DNA of 13,179 nucleotides from Candidatus Collierbacteria bacterium. Lineage in GTDB: Bacteria; Patescibacteriota; Microgenomatia; UBA1400; MFAQ01. Both the position numbers and the translations under genes were made by a program. Shown in pieces: positions 7,262-12,962 of this stretch. The stretch spans positions 1 to 13,179 of the forward strand of contig CAIQPO010000060.1 of NCBI GenBank assembly GCA_903873735.1. The letters are read 5' to 3'. Position 1 is the first letter of the stretch; the number at the start of each line of letters is the position of its first letter. Below the pieces are notes generated by a model. That model saw only the letters and a list, made by a program, of their open reading frames with translations, searched no databases and was not told where the DNA came from.

Positions 7262-7291
7262 AAAAAAAGCTCACCCGAGTATTGGGTGAGC
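7262..7291 (-). terminator. Intrinsic terminator after the 109-aa ORF
   Basis: A perfect 8-bp stem (GCTCACCC / GGGTGAGC, 7269-7276 with 7284-7291) with a 7-nt loop is followed on the minus strand by seven T. It starts 16 bases past the stop codon of the small gene and lies upstream of secY, so it separates the two. Confidence 0.9.
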
Positions 7292-7306
7292 ATTGGTGCA
7301 AGTAAT

Positions 7307-7636
7307 CTATCTCTCGACCAAGGTGAAGGTGGAGAATTCGAAAGTGATTTTTCCCCACTTTCCGTCGTAAAAAGAGTTTTTCAGAATCTCTTCGACTTTT
7401 TCGATGATCTTCTCCATGGCAGTTTCGGACAGATTCTCTTCAGATTGGACGCGAATAACTGTTGCATCCTGAGTTTCGGCGTAGCCAAATTCGTCGAGTG
7501 CCAGCGCTGGGCCATTCCCGATGAAGAAGCGAACACCATCTGCCTGCATCTTCTTGATCAGGTCTCCCCCTTTGGGGGTGATGACACGAACACTACGGCT
7601 GCCGACATGCTGAGTAAGGATAGTTACATGAATCAT
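7307..7636 (-). CDS. Unrecognised 109-aa protein in an independent cassette
   Basis: I do not recognise this protein. It has 109 residues, begins MIHVTILTQHVGSRSVRV, and contains no cysteine, no signal peptide and no membrane helix. By eye it looks like a small alpha/beta domain: strands near 2-8 and 15-20, a helix near 24-32, strands near 35-39 and 57-63, a long charged helix near 68-84 (SETAMEKIIEKVEEILKN), and a final strand near 94-106 with alternating hydrophobics (ITFEFSTFTL). It has the only strong Shine-Dalgarno in the window, a consensus promoter and its own terminator. Leu codons are mostly CTG (4 of 7, no TTA/CTA), Ile mostly ATC (7 of 10), and Arg mostly CGT/CGC. SecY next to it prefers ATT, CTT/CTA and AGA. 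Hand-counted GC is about 49%, against roughly 45% in rplO samples. A real, well-expressed and perhaps acquired gene is my inference; function is unknown. Confidence 0.88.
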   Translation of the reverse strand: MIHVTILTQHVGSRSVRVITPKGGDLIKKMQADGVRFFIGNGPALALDEFGYAETQDATVIRVQSEENLSETAMEKIIEKVEEILKNSFYDGKWGKITFEFSTFTLVER

Positions 7637-7643
7637 CCGGGGT

Positions 7644-7649
7644 CTCCTT
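7644..7649 (-). promoter_or_regulatory. Strong Shine-Dalgarno site of the 109-aa ORF
   Basis: AAGGAG lies 7 bases before the ATG at 7636, an ideal ribosome-binding site. It confirms this start. No other gene in the window has a comparable site. Confidence 0.9.
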
Positions 7650-7678
7650 GGGAAATATTAAGGTGAAATTGTGCGTAG

Positions 7679-7707
7679 ATTATAACCTATAACTATACAT
7701 ATGTCAA
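7679..7707 (-). promoter_or_regulatory. Perfect consensus sigma-70 promoter
   Basis: TTGACA (7702-7707) and TATAAT (7679-7684) are both exact consensus and are separated by exactly 17 bases (7685-7701). The predicted start is near 7672, giving a leader of about 36 nt with the Shine-Dalgarno inside it. The promoter begins 10 bases after the rplO terminator ends. An 8-bp palindrome ACATATGT (7697-7704) overlaps the -35, and the spacer region carries a tandem heptamer (TATAACC / TATAACT on the plus strand, 7681-7694). Confidence 0.88.
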
Positions 7708-7716
7708 TTATTTCAC

Positions 7717-7743
7717 AAAAAAGGACACCTGATGGTGTCCTTT
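7717..7743 (-). terminator. Intrinsic terminator after rplO
   Basis: A perfect 10-bp stem AAAGGACACC / GGTGTCCTTT with a 4-nt loop (7730-7733) is followed on the minus strand by a run of T; the A:T base of the stem is part of a six-T tract. It lies 21 bases past the rplO stop and closes the upstream ribosomal operon. Confidence 0.9.
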
Positions 7744-7764
7744 ATTTGAAATTACTTTATTAAT

Positions 7765-8211
7765 TTATTTGACAAAAACGTATTTTCCACCAGCTTTCTC
7801 TATAAGCTTGACGGCTCCTGCAGTAGCAAGGACCTCTACTTCTAGGCTTTTTTCAAGTTTGCCCGTGGCGACTACTTTGAATCCAGCTTTTGCTTCTTGT
7901 GGATTTAACTTGAGTCTTTCTGCTAAAACAGCAGCACTTACTACAGTTTTGTCGTCGAACTTATTAAGGAAGTCTAGATTGACTGAAATTGGTTGAACAT
8001 TAATTGATTGGAAGCGGTGTTTGCCTTTAATGAAGGGGGTGCGTCTGACAATAGGAAGTTGACCACCTTCAAACCAGACGGGCATGACACCTCTGGTTTT
8101 TTGACCTTTTTGACCGCGGCCAACTGTGTGTCCACCAACACCTGAACCGTATCCTCTGCCGAGGCGTTTTTTGCCGGTTTTGGTGGATTTGGGAAGTTGT
8201 GATAGTAACAT
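7765..8211 (-). CDS. rplO: 50S ribosomal protein uL15
   Basis: uL15 is a large-subunit core protein whose long basic N-terminal extension threads into 23S rRNA. It has 148 residues. The Gly/Arg-rich N-terminus is typical (GRGYGSGVGGHTVGRGQKG at 18-36), followed by FEGGQLPIVRRTPF (47-60). The C-terminal globular half ends with AGAVKLIEKAGGKYVFVK-like sequence, as in the family. It directly follows rpsE with 13 bp and no rpmD between. It ends the upstream transcription unit, unusual because rplO normally reads on into secY. Confidence 0.97.
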   Translation of the reverse strand: MLLSQLPKSTKTGKKRLGRGYGSGVGGHTVGRGQKGQKTRGVMPVWFEGGQLPIVRRTPFIKGKHRFQSINVQPISVNLDFLNKFDDKTVVSAAVLAERLKLNPQEAKAGFKVVATGKLEKSLEVEVLATAGAVKLIEKAGGKYVFVK

Positions 8212-8224
8212 AAGCTTTTCCAGA

Positions 8225-8722
8225 TTAACTCTGTTTCTTGAGTAACTGATATTTCTTGGCGAGTAGTTCGATTTGTTTTAGAGCCTTAAAGGTAGCCCTG
8301 GCATTGGTGGTTTTGTTGTTTGAACCAAGTGATTTACAGACAATGTCAGTGATACCTGATGCCTCAACGACAGCTCTAACAGAAGAACCAGCGATGATAC
8401 CAGTTCCTTTTGGAGCTGGCCTTAAAAGGACTTCAGCTGCGCCAAATTTAGACTTGGTCTCATAAGGAATGGTGCCTTCGACAAGTGGAACGGTGACTAA
8501 GTCACGGTTGCCTAAGCGGATAGACTTCTTTATAGCATCGGCGACGTTTGGAGCCTTAGCTAAGCCTAGACCGACTTTGCCTTTTTTGTCACCAGTGACA
8601 ACTAGTGCTGAGAAAGCAACTTTGCTGCCGCCTTGAGTTTTTTTACTGACACGACGGATTTCAAGAACTTGTTCGAAGCCTTCTTGTTGTGGACGCTCGT
8701 GATTGTTTCTTTGTGGATTCAT
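8225..8722 (-). CDS. rpsE: 30S ribosomal protein uS5
   Basis: uS5 lines the mRNA entry channel and affects decoding fidelity. It has 165 residues, close to the usual 166. The double-stranded-RNA-binding-like N-terminal domain (about 17-82) contains RRVSKKTQGGSKVAFSALVV, and the second domain contains PAPKGTGIIAGSSVRAVVE (102-120) and the GITDIVCKSLGSNN turn (123-136), all diagnostic. The gene lies 5 bp after rplR. Start context is CATATG. Confidence 0.97.
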   Translation of the reverse strand: MNPQRNNHERPQQEGFEQVLEIRRVSKKTQGGSKVAFSALVVTGDKKGKVGLGLAKAPNVADAIKKSIRLGNRDLVTVPLVEGTIPYETKSKFGAAEVLLRPAPKGTGIIAGSSVRAVVEASGITDIVCKSLGSNNKTTNARATFKALKQIELLAKKYQLLKKQS

Positions 8723-8727
8723 ATGTT

Positions 8728-9075
8728 TTAGAGATTAATTCCTGATTTTCTAACAGCTTCAACAAGTGATTTGACACGACCGTGGAAGCGATAGGAGCCA
8801 CGATCCAAGACTAGTTCGGTAATCTTTTTAGCTTTGGCTAGTTCAGCAATTTTGTCGCCGACAATAACGGCTATCTCGGACTTGGTTCCTTTTGTTTTCT
8901 TAAGACTTTCGGAGGTGAAACCACAAATTGCTTGACCATCAAGACCAATTATTTGAGCAGAGATATGTTGGTTTGAGCGATGGATGGCGAGACGTGGTCG
9001 GGAAGCAACAGAGATAACTTTACTTCGGACGCGATGCTGTCTTTTGGAAGCTGGTGTAAGGTTGTTTCGTTTCAT
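8728..9075 (-). CDS. rplR: 50S ribosomal protein uL18
   Basis: uL18 binds 5S rRNA in the central protuberance together with uL5. It has 115 residues, near the family's usual 117. RPRLAIHRSNQHISAQII in the first half and YRFHGRVKSLVEAVRKSGI at the C-terminus match the family. The N-terminus is short and basic. It sits between rplF (14 bp) and rpsE (5 bp), the canonical spc order. Start context is TATATG. Confidence 0.96.
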   Translation of the reverse strand: MKRNNLTPASKRQHRVRSKVISVASRPRLAIHRSNQHISAQIIGLDGQAICGFTSESLKKTKGTKSEIAVIVGDKIAELAKAKKITELVLDRGSYRFHGRVKSLVEAVRKSGINL

Positions 9076-9089
9076 ATACTTTTGTTGGA

Positions 9090-9638
9090 TTATGCGGCTG
9101 CCTTAGTGGCTGTCTTTCCTTGCTTCTTAATAACGACCTCATCAACATAACGAATTCCTTTGCCCTTGTAAGGCTCCGGTTTTTTAATAGCTCTAATGTT
9201 GGCTGCGACTTGGCCTACTAATTGCTTGTCAATGCCGACAATATTGATTTTGTCCTGGCCTTCAAGGGTAATGTTTATTCCAGGAACTCTCTTGAAAACC
9301 ACTGGATGTGAAAAACCAACAGAAAGGGTAATCCCCTCTGGGTGTTGGGCTACACGATAACCAGTACCGATGAGTTGTAATTGTTTTGAAAATCCATCAA
9401 CTACTCCAGTGACGGCATTTTGGGCAAGGCGTCGGATTAGACCGTGAAGGGCTTTGACTGAAGGAACGTCGGATTCTCTGACAAAGCTTAAGACGTTGTC
9501 TTTTTCCTCAACCTTGATGGCTCCAGGAAGGGTAACTTCCAGAGTGCCTTTAGGGCCAGTGAATTTTAGATTGCCTTCCACCTTTTCGAATTTAACCGAA
9601 GAAGGAAGTTGGAGAGGCTTTCGTCCTATGCGACTCAT
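9090..9638 (-). CDS. rplF: 50S ribosomal protein uL6
   Basis: uL6 lies near the GTPase-associated centre at the base of the stalk and binds the sarcin-ricin region. It has 182 residues, with two tandem copies of the same fold (about 1-80 and 83-175). MSRIGRKPLQLP opens it, GTGYR is at 91-95, and PEPYKGKGIRY at 154-164 is the C-terminal signature. A short Ala/Lys tail follows. Start context is CATATG with no Shine-Dalgarno. Confidence 0.97.
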   Translation of the reverse strand: MSRIGRKPLQLPSSVKFEKVEGNLKFTGPKGTLEVTLPGAIKVEEKDNVLSFVRESDVPSVKALHGLIRRLAQNAVTGVVDGFSKQLQLIGTGYRVAQHPEGITLSVGFSHPVVFKRVPGINITLEGQDKINIVGIDKQLVGQVAANIRAIKKPEPYKGKGIRYVDEVVIKKQGKTATKAAA

Positions 9639-9655
9639 ATGTTTTTATAATTTAA

Positions 9656-10045
9656 TTACCAGATTTGACAAATAATTTCTCCACCAAGATGCTTCTGGTG
9701 AGCTATCTTGCCGGTCATTAGACCTGATGAAGTAGAGACGATTGTGAGACCAGCGCCGGAAAGAGTTTTTGGAAGCTCGTTTGAGCCTTTGTAGATTCTG
9801 ACACTGGGTTTGCTGATGCGCTTTATACCAGCAATAGCGGGAAGATCTTTCTCAAAGTATCGGAGGTTAAGGGTAATGATTGGATTGGGTTTGGCTTCAG
9901 TGATGATGAAGTCTGAAATGAAACCCTCTTCTTTGAGAATCTTGGCAATTTCTTGTCTGGTTTTTGACGAGTTGATACTGACCGTATCTTTTTTGGCCAT
10001 GTATCCGTTTTTAATAGCAATGAGGAAATCTGCGATTGTATCCAT
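9656..10045 (-). CDS. rpsH: 30S ribosomal protein uS8
   Basis: uS8 binds the central domain of 16S rRNA and is the spc-operon repressor in E. coli. I choose the ATG at 10045, 129 residues (family about 130). The longer frame opening at 10081 would overlap rpsN by 35 bp and add residues not typical of uS8. MDTIADFLIAIKNGYMAKK is the normal start. The C-terminal STSSGLMTG (104-112) and GGEIICQIW match the family STS...GG(E)(V/I)LC.(V/I)W end. rpsN stops 1 base upstream (TAATATG). Confidence 0.96.
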   Translation of the reverse strand: MDTIADFLIAIKNGYMAKKDTVSINSSKTRQEIAKILKEEGFISDFIITEAKPNPIITLNLRYFEKDLPAIAGIKRISKPSVRIYKGSNELPKTLSGAGLTIVSTSSGLMTGKIAHQKHLGGEIICQIW

Positions 10046-10046
10046 A

Positions 10047-10232
10047 TTATTTTGACATTTTAAAAACTCCGGGGAGCTCACCTTTGTGAACCAGCTCTCT
10101 GAAACAGTGACGACAGACTCCGAAAAGGCGAATGAAGCCTCTAGGTCGACCGCAAAGTTTGCATCGATTATGGTCTCGGGTAGAGTGACCCTTAAGTTTT
10201 ATTGATTTAGCGATTTTACTTTTTTTAGCCAC
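10047..10232 (-). CDS. rpsN: 30S ribosomal protein uS14, zinc-binding (type Z)
   Basis: uS14 is in the small-subunit head. It has 61 residues, the length of the short zinc-binding form, as opposed to the roughly 100-residue zinc-free form. C24, C27, C40 and C43 form the zinc ribbon in RCKLCGRPRGFIRLFGVCRHCFRE. The gene starts with GTG at 10232, the only non-ATG start I find here; MAKKSKIAKSIKL is a normal N-terminus, and no in-frame ATG gives a better one. Confidence 0.96.
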   Translation of the reverse strand: MAKKSKIAKSIKLKGHSTRDHNRCKLCGRPRGFIRLFGVCRHCFRELVHKGELPGVFKMSK

Positions 10233-10252
10233 GTTGTTTTATGGTTATTAAT

Positions 10253-10801
10253 TTAGGATTCTTTAGTAAATGGCATGCCTAAGTGAGTAAGAAGTTTTTC
10301 GGAAAGAACTTTATCTCTTGCTGATGTTGAGACGGTAATTTCGAAGCCTTGTACTCTGCCGATTTTATCATATTCGATCTCCGGGAAGACTATTTGTTCG
10401 GAAAAACCTAGAGTATAGTTGCCATTTTGGTCAAAAGTATGGCGTGATACACCTTGAAAATCCTTTAAACGAGGTAAAACAATGGTGACTAGTTTTTGGA
10501 AGAAGTCGTACATACGAGTACCGCGAAGTGTAACTTTAAGTCCAACCACATCACCCTGCCTAAGATTGAAGGCAGCGATCGATTTTCTGGATTTTGTTTC
10601 GGTGGGAACCTGACCAGCAATGGTGGTAATCCAACCTTTTGTCTTTTCCAAGAATTCTTTGTCAGATTTGAAGTCAGCAGAGCTGGAGTTGATGGTGATC
10701 TTTACCAGTTTGGGTGCAGCTTCAATTGATTTCAAACCAAGCTCTTTTACGAGGGAGGGTCTGATTTCTTTAATGTATTGTTCTTTTAGTGTTTGTGTCA
10801 T
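10253..10801 (-). CDS. rplE: 50S ribosomal protein uL5
   Basis: uL5 binds 5S rRNA and forms a bridge with uS13. It has 182 residues from the ATG at 10801, which overlaps the rplX stop as ATGA. A start at 10843 would read 14 residues through rplX, including a His run, and is not typical of uL5. Segments: TETKSRKSIAAFNLRQGD at 67-84 (usual KArkSIAgFKLReG), RMYDFFQKLVTIVLPRLKDF at 96-115, and GNYTLGFSEQIVFPEIEYD at 127-145. All are diagnostic. Confidence 0.96.
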   Translation of the reverse strand: MTQTLKEQYIKEIRPSLVKELGLKSIEAAPKLVKITINSSSADFKSDKEFLEKTKGWITTIAGQVPTETKSRKSIAAFNLRQGDVVGLKVTLRGTRMYDFFQKLVTIVLPRLKDFQGVSRHTFDQNGNYTLGFSEQIVFPEIEYDKIGRVQGFEITVSTSARDKVLSEKLLTHLGMPFTKES

Positions 10802-11121
10802 TTTGTGGTGGTGGTGTTGATAACTTGTCGACATAGATGACAAACCCTGACTTTGGGCTTAACTGAAGCATCAAAACCGACTCTAGTTGGCTTCTGACAG
10901 GAAGGGCAAATAAGAGCAATGTTGGCTACTGGAAGAGGTCGAGGGAGGGTGAGGATTTGACCTGGTTCATTACCTTTGGCTTTGATATGTTTTTTGTATA
11001 GATTAACGCCTTCGACTAGAATTCTGTGGTCTTTGGGATTTACTTCCAAAACCTTACCACTTCTTCCTTTGTCTTTACCGGCAGTAACCTGTACTTGATC
11101 GTTTACTTTAAACTTATACAT
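10798..11121 (-). CDS. rplX: 50S ribosomal protein uL24 with C-terminal zinc ribbon
   Basis: uL24 is an assembly initiator that binds 23S domain I near the tunnel exit. It has 107 residues. The KOW motif spans about 5-33 (DQVQVTAGKDKGRSGKVLEV). A CPSC (72-75) and CHLC (94-97) pair looks like a zinc ribbon, seen in many bacterial uL24 proteins. The tail (INTTTTK) is short. It overlaps rplE by 4 bp and follows rplN by 6 bp. Confidence 0.96.
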   Translation of the reverse strand: MYKFKVNDQVQVTAGKDKGRSGKVLEVNPKDHRILVEGVNLYKKHIKAKGNEPGQILTLPRPLPVANIALICPSCQKPTRVGFDASVKPKVRVCHLCRQVINTTTTK

Positions 11122-11127
11122 AGACTT

Positions 11128-11502
11128 TTAGACTACTTCTGGTGCTAATGAGGCAATCTTGGCAAAACCAGCGTCTTTGACTTCTCTAGCGACTGGTCCA
11201 AAGATACGAGTTCCAAGTGGTTGCTTGCCTGCAATTGAGTCGATGATAACTGCAGCATTGTCGTCGAATCTTAGATATGTACCATCTGGGCGGCGAGTCT
11301 CTTTTCTGGTACGAACGATTACAGCCTTGACAACTTGTTTGTCTTTGACAGCACCGTTTGTATCAGCACCTTCAACGGCAGCGGTGACAATGTCACCGAC
11401 ATAGCCAAATCTGCGCTTGAAACCTCCATGGACCAAAATGACTTTGATTTGTTTGGCCCCAGAGTTATCGGCTATATTGAGTACGGATCTTAGCTGTATC
11501 AT
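11128..11502 (-). CDS. rplN: 50S ribosomal protein uL14
   Basis: uL14 sits at the subunit interface and forms bridge B8. It has 124 residues, the family's usual 122 or so. MIQLRSVLNIADNSGAK opens it, RTRKETRRPDGTYLRFDDNAA fills the central loop, and GTRIFGPVAREV at 97-108 is conserved. It starts within the rpsQ stop (ATGA overlap). Confidence 0.97.
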   Translation of the reverse strand: MIQLRSVLNIADNSGAKQIKVILVHGGFKRRFGYVGDIVTAAVEGADTNGAVKDKQVVKAVIVRTRKETRRPDGTYLRFDDNAAVIIDSIAGKQPLGTRIFGPVAREVKDAGFAKIASLAPEVV

Positions 11503-11726
11503 AGGATTTTAGTAATTTGCCAGTTCTTGTTTTTGCTAATTGGTTTGGTTTCTTCAATGATGACTTCGTCACCCTGTTTGGCACCAATTTCATTGTGGAC
11601 GGTGTATGACTTGGTAACCTTGGTGCGTTTTAGGTATTTGGGGTGAACTTTAAATCTAGTCACCACAACTGTAGCACTCTTGGTCATCTTGTCGCTTTTT
11701 ACTACTCCGGTTAGGTGTTTCTTCAT
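11499..11726 (-). CDS. rpsQ: 30S ribosomal protein uS17
   Basis: uS17 is a small OB-fold protein that binds the 16S 5' domain. It has 75 residues, a little shorter than the usual 80-87. The core shows GVVKSDKMTKSATVVV (7-22), HPKYLKR (28-34) and GDEVIIEETKPISKNKNW (52-69), the normal family pattern. Both ends overlap neighbours by 4 bp (rpmC stop and rplN start), which points to coupled translation. Confidence 0.96.
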   Translation of the reverse strand: MKKHLTGVVKSDKMTKSATVVVTRFKVHPKYLKRTKVTKSYTVHNEIGAKQGDEVIIEETKPISKNKNWQITKIL

Positions 11727-11881
11727 AAGCTTTTTGTTTTGGTTAATAGCTGGGCAATTTCTTGTTTTAACTTCTTGTGTGCGTTGGTATTTTTTTCTTG
11801 ACCAGCTTTAATTGAAAGCTTGATTTCGGCAAGTTTGGTTTTAAGCTCGGCAAGTTTGTTGGTTGATTCTGTTTTAGCCAT
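11723..11881 (-). CDS. rpmC: 50S ribosomal protein bL29/uL29
   Basis: uL29 is a two-helix protein near the tunnel exit, where trigger factor and SRP dock. From the ATG at 11881 it has 52 residues, short for the family (about 60-70). It is almost all helix: MAKTESTNKLAELKTKLAEI and a second helix near 33-50. The recognition rests mainly on its position between rplP and rpsQ, size and helix pattern, since the sequence is diverged. The longer frame opening at 11950 only reads the rplP end and is rejected. It overlaps rplP by 8 bp. Confidence 0.9.
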   Translation of the reverse strand: MAKTESTNKLAELKTKLAEIKLSIKAGQEKNTNAHKKLKQEIAQLLTKTKSL

Positions 11882-12287
11882 TGTCTTTTTCAATAAATTT
11901 GGTTTTAACGGAGAGTTTGTGACCTGCAAGTCTGATGGCTTCGGCTGCAACCTCTCTTGGAACTCCAGAGATTTCCATAAGGATTTGTCCGGGTTTTACT
12001 ACTGCTACATAACCTGAGATATCGGCTTTCCCTGAACCCATACGAGCTCCGGCCACCTTATTGGTTATTGGTTTGTGAGGGAAAACTCTAAGGAAGAACT
12101 TACCTACACGTTTGGTGTGGTGAGTGATGGTGCGTCTGGCGGACTCAATTTCAGCAGCTGACAACCAGCCACATTCCTGGGTTTTGATACCGAAATCACC
12201 ATATGATAGAGCATTACTTCTGGTGGCGACACCAGACATAGTGCCTCTGAATTCTTTTCTATATTTTCGTCTTGCTGGTTGAAGCAT
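11874..12287 (-). CDS. rplP: 50S ribosomal protein uL16
   Basis: uL16 is the late-assembly protein near the A-site tRNA elbow in the peptidyl transferase region. It has 137 residues, exactly the family length. LQPARRKYRKEFRG opens it. Conserved are SYGDFGIK (28-35), FFLRVFPHKPIT (64-75), ARMGSGK (81-87, R82 being the counterpart of E. coli Arg81), and AEAIRLAGHKLSVKTKF (115-131). It sits between rpsC (13 bp) and rpmC (8 bp overlap). Confidence 0.97.
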   Translation of the reverse strand: MLQPARRKYRKEFRGTMSGVATRSNALSYGDFGIKTQECGWLSAAEIESARRTITHHTKRVGKFFLRVFPHKPITNKVAGARMGSGKADISGYVAVVKPGQILMEISGVPREVAAEAIRLAGHKLSVKTKFIEKDNG

Positions 12288-12300
12288 ATTCTTTGATAGT

Positions 12301-12954
12301 TTATTTAGCTAATATATCTCCGGTGTAAATCCAGACCTTGACACCTACATAGCCTGATCTAGTAAGGGCTGGTAATTCACAATAATCAATGTTGGCTCTT
12401 AAGGTTTGAGTGGGAACTCTGCCTTGCTTGAAAGATTCCTGACGGGCAATTTCGGCACCATCGATTCTTCCGGAAAACTGTATTTTAACACCTTTAGCTC
12501 CAGCAGCCATAACTTTCTCGATAGCCTGATTGGCGGCTCGGCGGAAAGGATAGCGATGAGCTAATTGGTTTGCAAGTCTGTCGGCAATGATTGCGGCTGA
12601 AATATCAGGGTTTTTAACCTCCATTGGGTGAAGGTTCACCTTGATAGGATTTTTTATCTTCGATACTCCGAGAAGTTTTTCAACTTCTTTCTTGAGAGCT
12701 TCTAGTGAGGATCCACCCCTACCAATAACGACACCAGGTCTTGATACGTGGATGTAGATATCGACGGTATTTATTGAGCGTTTAATTTCAACACTAGTGA
12801 CTCCGGCCATTTTTAATTTTTCCTCTAAGAATCTTCGGATCTTGTGATCTTCAAGGACGAATTTGGCGAAGTTTTTGGCGGTAGCAAACCAAACAGATTT
12901 TGTAGGGAAGATAACTCCGGTTCTGTATATTGTTGGATGAACTTTTTTACCCAT
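12301..12954 (-). CDS. rpsC: 30S ribosomal protein uS3
   Basis: uS3 forms part of the mRNA entry gate on the small subunit and has helicase-like activity with uS4 and uS5. It has 217 residues. The type II KH domain has its GxxG loop in VIGRGGSSLEAL (76-87). The C-terminal domain shows GRIDGAEIARQE (162-173), PTQTLRANIDYCE (181-193) and GVKVWIYTGD (204-213). The N-terminus MGKKVHPTIYRTGV is normal. There is no long acidic or basic tail. Confidence 0.97.
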   Translation of the reverse strand: MGKKVHPTIYRTGVIFPTKSVWFATAKNFAKFVLEDHKIRRFLEEKLKMAGVTSVEIKRSINTVDIYIHVSRPGVVIGRGGSSLEALKKEVEKLLGVSKIKNPIKVNLHPMEVKNPDISAAIIADRLANQLAHRYPFRRAANQAIEKVMAAGAKGVKIQFSGRIDGAEIARQESFKQGRVPTQTLRANIDYCELPALTRSGYVGVKVWIYTGDILAK

Positions 12955-12962
12955 GTGATGTA

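Noticed and set aside
7213..7293. SecY start at 7293, adding 27 residues (MLTQYSGELF...)
   Set aside because: The ATG lies in the preceding terminator hairpin and the extra residues are not SecY-like; the 7212 ATG gives a normal N-terminus.
7566..7578. CCCCC-TTT-GGGGG hairpin within the small ORF as an attenuator
   Set aside because: The loop is only 3 nt, there is no T tract, and it lies inside the coding region where it encodes a Pro-Lys-Gly-Gly stretch; probably incidental.
7112..7666. 184-aa plus-strand frame over the small ORF and secY start
   Set aside because: It is antisense to two better-supported genes, has no Shine-Dalgarno or promoter of its own, and its residues do not look like a protein domain.
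10046..10081. uS8 start at 10081
   Set aside because: It would overlap rpsN by 35 bp; MDTIADF is the typical uS8 start.
10802..10843. uL5 start at 10843 with a run of four His
   Set aside because: It only reads rplX in another frame (the codons for the rplX Thr run); the ATGA overlap start at 10801 gives the normal uL5 N-terminus.
11882..11950. uL29 start at 11950
   Set aside because: The extra 23 residues are rplP read in another frame; the 11881 ATG fits uL29 and follows the usual overlap pattern.
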